A DNA stretch of 38,480 bases from CAZUDI01 sp964618975 (lineage in GTDB: Bacteria > Desulfobacterota > Desulfomonilia > UBA1062). This document shows positions 14,107 to 22,597 of this stretch, one piece after another. The position numbers and the translations under genes are program-made. The stretch spans positions 1 to 38,480 of the forward strand of contig CAZUDI010000037.1 of NCBI GenBank assembly GCA_964618975.1, in the 5' to 3' direction. Below the pieces are notes generated by a model, which did not search any database, was not told the DNA's origin, and saw nothing but the letters and a program-made list of their open reading frames with translations. How positions within the stretch are numbered: the stretch's first letter is position 1; every line of letters begins with the position of its first letter.

Positions 14107-15360
14107 GTGAAAAAAGACGCCGATATCCGTTCGCAGGTAACAAAGGGGCGCCTGCTTGAGGCATCTGCGCAGGTGTTTGCCCGCTGCGGCTACTTCGACA
14201 CCAGCGTCGACACCATCACCCGCGAGGCCGGACTCAGCCATGGCACCTTCTATCTGCACTTCAAGAACAAGAACGAGGCCCTCGTTGAGGTGCTTCAGGC
14301 GGCCGTAAGCGAGACCTTCGCCTCCCTTACGGCCCCCGGGAGACCCTCCGCCGTGGGGGTTGAGGCGCTGCGCCTGCCGGTGCAGGGACTCGTCGAAAGC
14401 CTGGACGAGCAGGCCGGGCTGCTGAAGGCCTTCGTGCAGGGCATGATGCAGGATAGCGGCATCTTTGCCCTGTTCAGCCGCCTCACGCGCACCCTGGCGG
14501 ATTTCCTCGCGCTGCCCATCCCCGCCGCGGCACCGGCAGGGATGGCCCCTCGCCGGAAGGGGGAGGTCGTGCTGGCCCAGATCATGGCCGTCACGACCGT
14601 GATGAGTGCCTTTCTAAGGTGCGAAGCCATCATCCGCTGCACCCCTGAGGTCCTGGCCGAAGGCCTGACCCTGGTCTTCTTCCCCGCCTTGTGCGGCCCC
14701 TCACGCCTACCGGCGTCTTCCCGCAGACGCGCCCCCGGCACACGGCCAGACCGTATGCGCGAGAGGCTCGTGAACGCCGCACGTACGGAGTTCTCCGAGC
14801 AAGGCTACTTCGAGACCACGGTGGCCCTGATCGTCAAGCGGGCGGGATGCAGTCGGGGTACCTTCTACAAATATTTCCCGGACAAGGACGCCGTGCTGGA
14901 GAGCCTCTTCCAGGAGATGTTCCGTGACATCAACCCGCCCCCGTCGCTGGGTGAAGGGCTCATCAGCGGCATCGATCCCACACGCGAGCAGGATCTCGCG
15001 CGCGTGATCACCCTTGTGCTGGACATGTTCGCCGTGAATACCCCGCTCAACTGGTCGCTGCTGCAGGGTGTCTTTTTCAGCCGGCAGCTCAACCAAAACT
15101 ACCGCCACTGGTTCGAACACTTCAGTGAACCGGTGGCCGCCAAGGTCGCCTGCCAGCAGGCCCGGGGCCGCTGCACCGGCGTGGATCCGCAGGTTGCCTC
15201 CCAGATCATCCTCACCATGGTGAGCTATGCGGCCTTCATGTTCAGCGCCGAGGTGATCGCCTGCCCCCGGGAGCGCTTTGCGGCCGCGCTCACGAGGATC
15301 CTCTTCCATTTCCTCAACTCCCGTCAGCCCTCCTTAGCGCCGCCGGCTTGCGGGAACTGA
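14107..15360 (+). CDS. Tandem TetR/AcrR-family transcriptional regulator (two complete repressors in one chain)
   Basis: Product of 417 residues, about twice the usual TetR length. The first DNA-binding domain is at 12-58 (helix-turn-helix SVDTITREAGLSHGTFYLHF) and is followed by a helical ligand-binding region to about 195. A second complete domain begins near 215 (ERLVNAARTEFSEQGYFETT, then IVKRAGCSRGTFYKYF at 242-257), again followed by a helical C-terminal region. The two halves resemble each other but are diverged. The join is a short Arg/Pro/Ser-rich linker with no frameshift sign. It starts with GTG after GAGGGGG. The gene lies directly upstream of, and codirectional with, the redox operon, so it is the likely regulator of that operon. 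A covalent pseudo-dimer on a single operator is a possible mode. Confidence 0.88.
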   Translation: MKKDADIRSQVTKGRLLEASAQVFARCGYFDTSVDTITREAGLSHGTFYLHFKNKNEALVEVLQAAVSETFASLTAPGRPSAVGVEALRLPVQGLVESLDEQAGLLKAFVQGMMQDSGIFALFSRLTRTLADFLALPIPAAAPAGMAPRRKGEVVLAQIMAVTTVMSAFLRCEAIIRCTPEVLAEGLTLVFFPALCGPSRLPASSRRRAPGTRPDRMRERLVNAARTEFSEQGYFETTVALIVKRAGCSRGTFYKYFPDKDAVLESLFQEMFRDINPPPSLGEGLISGIDPTREQDLARVITLVLDMFAVNTPLNWSLLQGVFFSRQLNQNYRHWFEHFSEPVAAKVACQQARGRCTGVDPQVASQIILTMVSYAAFMFSAEVIACPRERFAAALTRILFHFLNSRQPSLAPPACGN

Positions 15361-15362
15361 GA

Positions 15363-15424
15363 CCCCGCCTCCCCTCCCCATAGGTGCTCCTGTGCCTGGG
15401 AATCTTTCCGGGGAACAGGCGGGG
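15363..15424 (+). terminator. Possible terminator after the double TetR gene
   Basis: CCCCGCCT (15363-15370) pairs with AGGCGGGG (15417-15424), with a large internal loop, immediately after the stop. The sequence then turns abruptly AT-rich. There is no long U-tract, so the call is tentative. Confidence 0.3.
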
Positions 15425-15498
15425 CCATTATTGACGCAATGTTTAATTATCAATGTCATTATGCTTTTTTTCAATCACGCCTAAAATTGTTTTATGTC

Positions 15499-15527
15499 TT
15501 GACTAATGGGTTTTTTGTGGTTATTTA
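15499..15527 (+). promoter_or_regulatory. Candidate promoter of the redox operon
   Basis: TTGACT (15499-15504) and a poor -10 (TATTTA, 15522-15527) at 17-nt spacing. It lies in an AT-rich stretch (15430-15550) unlike the GC-rich surroundings. Confidence 0.35.
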
Positions 15528-15548
15528 CATGTCTATTGTTATGACATG
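15528..15548. promoter_or_regulatory. Inverted repeat at the redox operon promoter, candidate operator
   Basis: CATGTC-TATTGTTAT-GACATG, perfect 6-bp arms and a 9-bp spacer, immediately downstream of the candidate -10 box. A repressor here would block initiation. The neighbouring double TetR protein is the obvious candidate. Confidence 0.45.
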
Positions 15549-15650
15549 GTGTTTACTTTAACACCAATCAGGGGGTCGGCCCGTGCAACCTATGGCATCC
15601 ATCTGACAAGCATGCGTCAAGGCTTGAGAAAACATAAGGAGGAACGTGAT

Positions 15651-16328
15651 ATGGAGGTTTTGACCCGTGCAGTATGGGATTGCATGTCCCTGTCCGCGCG
15701 CGCCGGCCTGCTGGACGAGGCGCTGGCCCTGGCCGGCGACGTGCTCGGACCCGGCCGGGACCTGGGTGAGCTCCTGGGCGATCTCGAGGAGCGTCTGAGC
15801 GAGGCGGACTTTGCCCCCTTCGAGGAAAGGGCACAGGCCTTCCTCGTGCCGGTCCTGCAGGCCTTGTGCGACGAAGAGGCGCTCTCGGGCCTGACCCTGA
15901 TGCTACGGACCGTGCGGCCGCTGGTCCAGGGTCTGTTCAACGGCGGCCGACAGGATTTCGAGGCCTTCACAAGCAGCGCCCTGGCGCTCATGCAGGGGGC
16001 CTCCCAGCTCAAGCCCGCCTCTCGCGAGCTCCTGGTCCTCGCATGGGCAGGCGTCGTGCCACAGTTAAGGAAGCTCCTGAGCGAGCGTTCCGGTACACTG
16101 GCCGCTTCCCTGCTCAACACAGCCAGCCGCACGATCGGGGAAAATCCGGCCCTGGCCGCCCGTATCGTGGGCGATGTCTTCGCCTCCCTCGACAAGGCCG
16201 CCTTCCGGCGTGCCGCCGACATCCTGACCGATGCCCTGCTCGACCAGCGAGTGCCGCTGACCGCCTGGACGGCCGGCACGGCGCTACGCCGCACCAAAAG
16301 GCGCCTGTTGGGCGCGAGGGAGGTTTGA
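15651..16328 (+). CDS. Conserved-looking all-helical protein of unknown function, first gene of the redox operon
   Basis: Product of 225 residues, rich in Leu/Ala/Glu and apparently all alpha-helical, with no cysteine cluster, signal peptide or membrane segment. The family is not recognised. The ATG at 15651 has AAGGAGG at good spacing. In-frame ATGs upstream have none. The stop is 3 nt before the flavoprotein gene, so the two are co-translated and the product may be an assembly factor or structural subunit of the redox complex. That role is inferred from position only. Confidence 0.7.
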   Translation: MEVLTRAVWDCMSLSARAGLLDEALALAGDVLGPGRDLGELLGDLEERLSEADFAPFEERAQAFLVPVLQALCDEEALSGLTLMLRTVRPLVQGLFNGGRQDFEAFTSSALALMQGASQLKPASRELLVLAWAGVVPQLRKLLSERSGTLAASLLNTASRTIGENPALAARIVGDVFASLDKAAFRRAADILTDALLDQRVPLTAWTAGTALRRTKRRLLGAREV

Positions 16329-16331
16329 GAT

Positions 16332-17780
16332 ATGGGTACGATTGAAGCTCTTGGCAAGATCATTGGCAAACGGCAGGTGCTCAAGGACGGATCCACCATC
16401 AGCGCTTTCGGGCAGGACGCCAGCCCTGTGGCGGGGACCCCCCCCCTGTGCGTGGTCCGGCCCAAGGACACGGACCAGGTGCAGCAGCTCGTTCGTCTGG
16501 CCAATCGGGAGGGGTTCAAGCTCGTGCCGGTATCGTCAAGCGGTGGGCACACCCGCGGCGACACCGTGCCGCGGGCGGACAACTGCGTGGTGGTGGACCT
16601 CTCCGGCATGGATCAGGTCCTGCGCATCGATCGCCGCAACAAGGTGGCCATGATCCAGCCCGGGGTGGCCTTCGAGACCCTGCAGCGCGTGACCGTGCAG
16701 GAGGGTCTGCGGCTCGCCACACCGCTGGCCCCCCGGGGAGGCAAGTCGGTCTTGGGCAGCCTCCTGGAGCGTGAACCCACCCTGCTGCCCAAGTACCACT
16801 GGGACATGTCGGACCCGCTGTGCTGTCTGGAGGTGATCTTCGGTGAGGGTTCGCTCTTTCGAACCGGCTCCGCGGCCGGTCCGGGCACCCTGGAGGAACA
16901 GTGGGCCTCGGGCCAGGCCCAGAAGAGCCCCATGGGGCCCTCGCAGACGGACTGGGCCAAGCTCATCCAGGGTGCCCAGGGCACCCTGGGGGTCGTCACC
17001 TGGGCCAGCGTGAAGCTGGAGCTGCTCCCCTCTGTCGAGCGCGCCTTTGTGCTGGCGAGCGCGGACCCGGGAAGCCTAACCGCCTTCACCTATGCCATCC
17101 TGCGCCGCCGGATGCCGGACGTGTGTCTGCTGCTCAACCGGGTGAACCTGGCGGCCCTTCTTCAGGAACACACCCCCGCGGACCTGCCGCCCTGGGTCGT
17201 GCTCTACTCCCTGAGCGGCTACGAGCACTTACCCCAGGAGCGTCTCGACTATCTGGCGGGGGATATCGCCCAGATCGCCTCCGAGGGCGGCCTGCGTCCC
17301 GGGCGTCATCTCGCGGGCTTGCCGGCTGAGAGGCCGCTCAAGGCGGTCACGCAGTGCGGCGGGGAGCCCTCCTGGAAAAAGCGCCCTGCAGGCGGCTACC
17401 AGGACATCTTTTTTCTCACCACGCTCGACAGGGCCCCTACTTTCATCGCCGCCATGCAGGCCCTGGCCACAAAGCAGGGCCTCCCCCCCGAGCGACTGGG
17501 GGTCTATCTGCAGCCCGTCAACCAGGGGCGGGCCTGCCACGTGGAGTTCACACTCTTCTACGATCCTGAAGATACCGCCGAGACCCAGGCCATGTGGGTG
17601 CTGTTCGATGCGGCCGCCCGGGAGATGATCTCCCGGGGAGGATTCTTCTCGCGGCCCTACGGCCCATGGGCCGGTCTGGCCTATGAACGCTGTCCCGATA
17701 CGGTACGCGCCCTCCACAAGGTCAAGGGTATCCTCGATCCGAACGGGGTGATGAACCCGGGACGGCTGTGTTTTACCTGA
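16332..17780 (+). CDS. GlcD-type FAD-binding oxidoreductase (FAD_binding_4), flavoprotein 1
   Basis: Product of 482 residues. The PCMH FAD-binding domain occupies about 30-210: CVVRPKDTDQVQQLVRLANR, the SSSGGHTRGD pyrophosphate loop, VVVDLSGMDQVLRID and IQPGVAFETLQ. The C-terminal substrate domain ends with the family signature DPNGVMNPGRLC. Enzymes of this kind (GlcD, D-lactate dehydrogenase, LctD) oxidise 2-hydroxyacids and pass electrons to Fe-S proteins or ETF. The expected partner is the CCG-type iron-sulfur protein encoded next, 12 nt downstream. GGGAGG precedes the ATG. The substrate is not deducible. Confidence 0.87.
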   Translation: MGTIEALGKIIGKRQVLKDGSTISAFGQDASPVAGTPPLCVVRPKDTDQVQQLVRLANREGFKLVPVSSSGGHTRGDTVPRADNCVVVDLSGMDQVLRIDRRNKVAMIQPGVAFETLQRVTVQEGLRLATPLAPRGGKSVLGSLLEREPTLLPKYHWDMSDPLCCLEVIFGEGSLFRTGSAAGPGTLEEQWASGQAQKSPMGPSQTDWAKLIQGAQGTLGVVTWASVKLELLPSVERAFVLASADPGSLTAFTYAILRRRMPDVCLLLNRVNLAALLQEHTPADLPPWVVLYSLSGYEHLPQERLDYLAGDIAQIASEGGLRPGRHLAGLPAERPLKAVTQCGGEPSWKKRPAGGYQDIFFLTTLDRAPTFIAAMQALATKQGLPPERLGVYLQPVNQGRACHVEFTLFYDPEDTAETQAMWVLFDAAAREMISRGGFFSRPYGPWAGLAYERCPDTVRALHKVKGILDPNGVMNPGRLCFT

Positions 17781-17792
17781 TGGGGAGGGAAT

Positions 17793-19058
17793 ATGATTGA
17801 GCTGAAAGACTTACAGAGAGACATGCAGGGTTGTTCGCGTTGCTCGAACTGCAAGTGGGTGCCCCATCTGCAGATCAAGAGCTGGCGCTACGCCAAGGTC
17901 TGCCCCTCGGTGGACCGCTTCCACTTCCACGCCTATGCCGGCAGCGGCAAGATGATCATCGCCAATTCCCTGCTCGAGGGCCGCAGCGAGCTCACGGATG
18001 TCATCAGCGACGTGGTCTACCGCTGCCAGCTCTGCGGGGCCTGCCAGGTCTCCTGCCAGGCCTACCGTGACGACATCGACCTGGCCGACGTGCTGCTCGG
18101 ACTGCGCGCCCAGTGCGTACAGGAGGGGTTTGTCCTGCCCGAGCACCTGGAGATGATCGAGAGCATGAAACGCGAGGACAACACCCTTGGCCTGCTGAAG
18201 GTCGACCGCGGCCAATGGGCCGAGGGTCTCGACATCCCCGACATCAACACCACCCGGGTAGAGGTCCTCTTCCATGCGGGCTGCCGCTTCTCCTACGACG
18301 AGGACCTCACGGGCGTGGCCCGCGCCGCGGTGGGGCTGCTCAGGGAAGCGGGGGTGGATGTAGGCATCGCCGGGCGGGACGAGGCCTGCTGCGGGGGACG
18401 TGCCTATGAGATCGGCTACCAGGGTGAGATGCCAAGCTACGCCGAGGACATGGCCAGCCGGGTGCGAGCCTCAGGTGCCAGGACCCTGGTGACGCCCTGT
18501 TCCGACTGTTACTACACCTTCAAGTACCTCTATCCCAAGAACAATCTCGATCTGGGTGTCGAGGTGCTGCACCTGACCGAGTACCTCGCTCGCCTGCTTG
18601 CGGACGGCACCATCAAACCCCGCAAGAAACTGCCGCTCAAGGTCACCTACCACGACCCCTGCCACCTGGGCCGCCGGGGCGAGAGCTACAAGCCCTGGCA
18701 CGGCGACGACAAGCTCAAGCGCCCGGTGCGTTTCAAGCAGACCGGCAAACAGGGCGTCTTCGAGGCCCCACGCACCATCCTGCGCGCCATCGAGGGCCTC
18801 GAGCTCGTCGAGATGGAGCGCATCCGCGAGTACAGCTGGTGCTGCGGTGCGGGGGGGGGCGTGCTGGAGGCCGATCCGGACTTCGCCGCCTGGACCGCCA
18901 CGGAACGTCTGGCGGAGGCCACGGCCACCGGGGCAGAGGCCATCGTGAGCGCCTGCCCGTGGTGCGAGCGCGTCTTCCGCGACACGCTGGCCAACAATGG
19001 CAACCAGCTCAAGGTGTTCGACGTCATGGAGCTGCTCTCCATGTCACTGGGAGGTTGA
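17793..19058 (+). CDS. HdrD/GlcF-type iron-sulfur oxidoreductase
   Basis: Product of 421 residues. The N-terminal cluster region has Cys14/17/20 with a fourth ligand probably at Cys37, and a classical Cys78-x2-81-x2-84-x3-88. Two CCG domains follow: Cys164-x34-Cys199Cys200-x35-Cys236-x2-Cys239, which fits the noncubane-cluster pattern of HdrB, and Cys290 ... Cys350Cys351 ... Cys388-x2-Cys391 with a longer first spacer. Both modules are complete, unlike the protein at 9024. It should relay electrons between the two GlcD-type flavoproteins encoded on either side and the ETF. It is in the middle of a tightly packed operon, 3 nt from the next gene. Confidence 0.88.
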   Translation: MIELKDLQRDMQGCSRCSNCKWVPHLQIKSWRYAKVCPSVDRFHFHAYAGSGKMIIANSLLEGRSELTDVISDVVYRCQLCGACQVSCQAYRDDIDLADVLLGLRAQCVQEGFVLPEHLEMIESMKREDNTLGLLKVDRGQWAEGLDIPDINTTRVEVLFHAGCRFSYDEDLTGVARAAVGLLREAGVDVGIAGRDEACCGGRAYEIGYQGEMPSYAEDMASRVRASGARTLVTPCSDCYYTFKYLYPKNNLDLGVEVLHLTEYLARLLADGTIKPRKKLPLKVTYHDPCHLGRRGESYKPWHGDDKLKRPVRFKQTGKQGVFEAPRTILRAIEGLELVEMERIREYSWCCGAGGGVLEADPDFAAWTATERLAEATATGAEAIVSACPWCERVFRDTLANNGNQLKVFDVMELLSMSLGG

Positions 19059-19061
19059 GGT

Positions 19062-20663
19062 ATGCTCGAATGCACGACACTGAAACGTGAGGTCTATCGG
19101 GAAATGGAGGCCGTGCTCGGAAGCGAGCACATCTCCGAGGAGCCGGGCATCCTGGACGGCTATGCCTGGCAGCCGGCCCTCAACCTCGGCCACGACGCCT
19201 GGATCCCCCGGCCCGCGGCCGTAGTGCTGCCGGGCAGCACGGAGGAGGTGCAGCAAATCGTGCGCATCTGCAATGCCCACGGGGTCAAGTACAAGGCCTT
19301 CAGCACGGGCTGGGCCTCCTGGGGCGGCCCGGGCGAGGATGGGGTGGTGCAGATCGACCTGAGGCGTATGAACCGCATCCTGGAAATCGACGAGGACAAC
19401 ATGTACGCCGTGGTGGAGCCGTACGTATGCGCCTCGCAGCTCCAGGCCGAGGCCATGCAACGGGGGCTGAACTGCCACATCATCGGCGCCGGACCCAACA
19501 CCTCGACCCTGGCCAACACCACCTCGGGCTGGGGCTACGGCTGGACCGGACTCTTCACCGGCTTCAGCGGCCGTAACCCCCTGGGGGTGGAGTGGGTCCT
19601 GCCCGACGGCGAGCTCCTGCGCCTGGGTGCTCCTGGATCGGAAGCGGGCTGGTTCACCGGCGACGGCCCCGGCCCGAGCCTCAGAGGCGTCATGCGCGGC
19701 TGGGGCGGGGCCCAGGGCGGACTGGGGGTCTTCACCAAATGCGCCATCAAGCTCTATCCCTGGCCCAACGGCCCGGAGAGGGTCGCGGCCGAAGGTGTCC
19801 TGTCGGATATCGTGGTGCACAACACCCCGGCCACCCACCGGGTCTACTTCCTGTTCTCGCCCGACTACGAGCGCTTCGGCGACCTCGCCTATGCCATCGG
19901 CAACGCCGAGATCGGCTACGTCCACTGCAAGGGGGCCGTCGGCGCCATGTTCGGCCTGCTGGCGCCGCGCGCCATGCTCAAGCTGTTGAATTCACCGGTT
20001 ATCGCCGCCATCATCAAGGCCTTCCAGCACATGACCCTCTTCGTCATCGCGGCGCACACGCAAAGCGAGTTCGCCTACCAGGAAAAGGTGCTGCGCGAAA
20101 TCGTGCACCAGACCGACGGCTTCATCCTCGACGCGGGCAAGCTGCCCTTCCATGGCTCCTTCTGGTGGGGACTCATGCGCTCCATCTATCCGGCCATGGC
20201 CTTCCGGCCGGGCGGAGACTTCCTCACCAGCATGGGCAGCAACGAGACCTACGACTGCTGCATCCGGCAGGCCCAGGTGGGTGAGACCCTCAAACGCCAG
20301 TACATCGACGAGGGCATCTTCCTGGAGGATATGGCCGACTGCACCTGGGGCGGCATCTACGAGGGCACGAGCTGCTGGGGGCACCTGGAGGAGATTGCCA
20401 TGTTCGACCGTCGTAAGACCGAGACGGCCGAGGGCCGCTGGGCCTTCCTGAACGACACCACCCAGGCCACTATCGACAACACCCTGGGCTTCGGCCTATC
20501 ATCCCTGGGCGAGAAACGCTACGAGACCCTGGGCCCGCTCATGCACAACTATCACCTGTGGCAGGCCCGCATCAAACAGGCCTTTGACCCCAACAACGCC
20601 TCCGACGCCTCCTTCTATATCCCGCCCATCGACGAGCTCTTATCAACCGGGGAGGAGTCATGA
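19062..20663 (+). CDS. GlcD-type FAD-binding oxidoreductase, flavoprotein 2
   Basis: Product of 533 residues. The PCMH FAD domain occupies about 45-250: WIPRPAAVVLPGSTEEVQQI, YKAFSTGW, VVQIDLRRMNRILEID, VVEPYVCASQLQAEA and the GAGPNTSTLANTTSGWG stretch. It is not a close paralogue of flavoprotein 1. The usual NPG(K/R) end is replaced by FDPNNASDASFYIPP. It has more aromatic and Gly insertions, as seen in vanillyl-alcohol-oxidase-like and alkyl-DHAP-synthase-like members. The substrate is likely different from that of flavoprotein 1. Its last 4 nt overlap the etfA start (ATGA), so it is translationally coupled to the ETF. Confidence 0.85.
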   Translation: MLECTTLKREVYREMEAVLGSEHISEEPGILDGYAWQPALNLGHDAWIPRPAAVVLPGSTEEVQQIVRICNAHGVKYKAFSTGWASWGGPGEDGVVQIDLRRMNRILEIDEDNMYAVVEPYVCASQLQAEAMQRGLNCHIIGAGPNTSTLANTTSGWGYGWTGLFTGFSGRNPLGVEWVLPDGELLRLGAPGSEAGWFTGDGPGPSLRGVMRGWGGAQGGLGVFTKCAIKLYPWPNGPERVAAEGVLSDIVVHNTPATHRVYFLFSPDYERFGDLAYAIGNAEIGYVHCKGAVGAMFGLLAPRAMLKLLNSPVIAAIIKAFQHMTLFVIAAHTQSEFAYQEKVLREIVHQTDGFILDAGKLPFHGSFWWGLMRSIYPAMAFRPGGDFLTSMGSNETYDCCIRQAQVGETLKRQYIDEGIFLEDMADCTWGGIYEGTSCWGHLEEIAMFDRRKTETAEGRWAFLNDTTQATIDNTLGFGLSSLGEKRYETLGPLMHNYHLWQARIKQAFDPNNASDASFYIPPIDELLSTGEES

Positions 20664-21673
20664 AGAAGAACAGCGTCCTGGTCCTGATCGAAAGCGGGGA
20701 GCATGAGGGCCTCGCCGCGGTCTCCCGCGAGGGCCTGAGCGCCGGGCGGCGCCTGGCCGAGATCCTGGATACGGGGCTTTGTGCCTGTGTCCTGGGCCAC
20801 GCCGTGGAAGAGGCCGCCCGGGAACTCGGCCACTACCGCCTGGACACCATCATTACCGTGAATCACCCCCGGTTGGAGCACTGCCATCCCGACTTCACGC
20901 TCGCGGCCCTGCTTACCGTGTGCACAGACGTGGAGCCTGGCGCCATCCTCATGGGGCAGACACTCCTAAGCCTGGACCTGGCGCCCCGCCTGGCCTGTGC
21001 CCTGGATGCGGGGCTCGTCACCGACTGCGTGGGCATCGAGGGGGACACAAGACAGGTGGAATTCATCAAGCCCGTCTACAGCGGTAACATCCTGGCCCGC
21101 CTGGCCTTCACCTCCGGGCCGTACGTGGCCACGCTCAGACCCCGGGCCTTCGAGGGCGCCCCCCGGCAGGAGGAGACCACGGGCAAGATAATCGCCCTTA
21201 GCCCCGAGTTGGACGCCGCCCTGGAGCAGACCACCGTGATCGAGCGGGTGACGGACCAGGATCAGGGCCTGGCCCTGGGAGAAGCCGATATCGTAGTGGC
21301 AGGCGGCCGGGGCATGGGCGGGCAGGAGGGCTTCCGCCAGATCACGCAACTGGCCGGCCTGCTCAACGGCGCCGTAGGCGCCAGCCGACCGCCGTGCGAC
21401 CTCGGTTGGGTGCCGCCGAGCTCCCAGGTGGGCCAGACCGGCGAGATCGTGGCCCCCAGCCTCTACATCGCCGTGGGCATCTCCGGCTCCACCCAGCACA
21501 TCGCCGGCATGGCCGGCGCCCGGACCGTCATCGCCATCAACAAGGATCCCCGGGCCAACATCTTCAAGATCGCGGACTTCGGTGTGGTGGGTGATTACAC
21601 CGAGGTCCTGCCCGCCTTCACACAGGGGCTCGAGGACATGCTCGGCCCCGGGATGCGAGAGGTGAAGCCATGA
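20660..21673 (+). CDS. etfA: Electron transfer flavoprotein, alpha subunit
   Basis: Product of 337 residues. The N-terminal ETF domain (LVLIESGEHEGLAAVSREGL) leads to the C-terminal FAD-binding domain, with VAGGRGMGG, SRPPCDLGWVPPSSQVGQTG, VAPSLYIAVGISGSTQHIAG and AINKDPRANIFKIADFGVVGD. It forms a heterodimer with EtfB that takes electrons from dehydrogenases. Overlaps of 4 nt with the genes on both sides show tight coupling. Operon context with FixC/FixX-like proteins points to a FixAB-type ETF, possibly an electron-bifurcating one. That is inference. Confidence 0.95.
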   Translation: MKKNSVLVLIESGEHEGLAAVSREGLSAGRRLAEILDTGLCACVLGHAVEEAARELGHYRLDTIITVNHPRLEHCHPDFTLAALLTVCTDVEPGAILMGQTLLSLDLAPRLACALDAGLVTDCVGIEGDTRQVEFIKPVYSGNILARLAFTSGPYVATLRPRAFEGAPRQEETTGKIIALSPELDAALEQTTVIERVTDQDQGLALGEADIVVAGGRGMGGQEGFRQITQLAGLLNGAVGASRPPCDLGWVPPSSQVGQTGEIVAPSLYIAVGISGSTQHIAGMAGARTVIAINKDPRANIFKIADFGVVGDYTEVLPAFTQGLEDMLGPGMREVKP

Positions 21674-22470
21674 AGATCATCGTCTGCATGAAGCAGGTGC
21701 CGGATCCAGAGGGCCCGCGGGAGGCCTTTGCCATCAATCACGAGTCCTTACGCGTGGAGCCAAGAGGCATCCCGCCGGTTTTAAGCCTCTTCGACGAAAA
21801 TGCCCTGGAGGCGGCGCTGAGAATCCGCGACACCGGAGAGAAGGCCGCGCACATCACGGTCCTGAGTCTGGGTCGGCGGGTGTCCAACGCCGTCATGCTC
21901 AAGGCCCTGGCCGCGGGCGCGGACGAACTGCTCAAGGTGGAGGATGAGACCTTCGATGCCAGCCGCCTCGACGGCTTCGCCACGGCGCGCCTGCTGGCGC
22001 TCGCCATCCAGCAACAGGGGGGGGCCGACCTGATCCTCACCGGGCGTCAGTCCGCCGACTGGAACGCCGGACTGACGGGCATCGCCCTGGCGCACGCCCT
22101 CGGCCTGCCCGCCGTGACCCTGGCCCGCACGGTGGCCGTGCAGAATCGGGAAGCCGTGGTGGAACGGGTCATCCCCGGGGGCTACGAGCGCGTGCGGGTT
22201 CAACTACCGGCCGTGGTGGTGACGAGCAACGAGGTGGGCGAGCTGCGCTACCCCACCATGATCCAGCGCCGCGAGGCCAAATCCAAGCCCGTGACCGCCT
22301 GGGGCCTCCCCGAGGTGCCAGCGTTCGATGAGAAACCGGCGCGGGTGGTCGTCACGGGTCTCTATGAGCCGAGCCTGCGCCGGGGCCGTTGCGAAATCGT
22401 CAACGCCAGCACACCGGCCGAGGCCGGCCGGGAGCTGGCCCACAGGCTGCGCCAGGCGCAGGTGGTCTGA
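21670..22470 (+). CDS. etfB: Electron transfer flavoprotein, beta subunit
   Basis: Product of 266 residues: MKIIVCMKQVPD start, NALEAALRI, VLSLGRRVSNAVMLKALAAGADE, LILTGRQSADWNAGLTG and LPAVVVTSNEVGELRYPTM are the EtfB landmarks. The nucleotide-binding stretch after GRQ reads SADWNAGLTG rather than the more common D-x-D-T-x-Q-V/T-G, so the AMP or FAD site may be altered. It partners EtfA encoded 4 nt overlapping upstream. A 127-nt gap with palindromes separates it from the fixC-like gene. Confidence 0.95.
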   Translation: MKIIVCMKQVPDPEGPREAFAINHESLRVEPRGIPPVLSLFDENALEAALRIRDTGEKAAHITVLSLGRRVSNAVMLKALAAGADELLKVEDETFDASRLDGFATARLLALAIQQQGGADLILTGRQSADWNAGLTGIALAHALGLPAVTLARTVAVQNREAVVERVIPGGYERVRVQLPAVVVTSNEVGELRYPTMIQRREAKSKPVTAWGLPEVPAFDEKPARVVVTGLYEPSLRRGRCEIVNASTPAEAGRELAHRLRQAQVV

Positions 22471-22597
22471 GAAAGGGGGGCCTATTATTGCAAGCATGCT
22501 TCCCTTTGTATCAAAAGGCGTTATATTACATATAAGTGCGCACGTGCGCACCCTGCAATGCACTGGTGATGATCAGAAGTGAAAAAAGGAGGTTCCC
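22471..22597 (+). promoter_or_regulatory. Palindrome-rich spacer between etfB and the fixC-like gene
   Basis: Holds AAGCATGCTT (22492-22501), an AT-rich TTATATTACATATAAG stretch, and a 16-bp perfect palindrome GTGCGCACGTGCGCAC (22536-22551). AAGGAGG follows ahead of the next gene. It probably houses an internal promoter or operator. No convincing -35/-10 pair at normal spacing was found. Confidence 0.4.
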
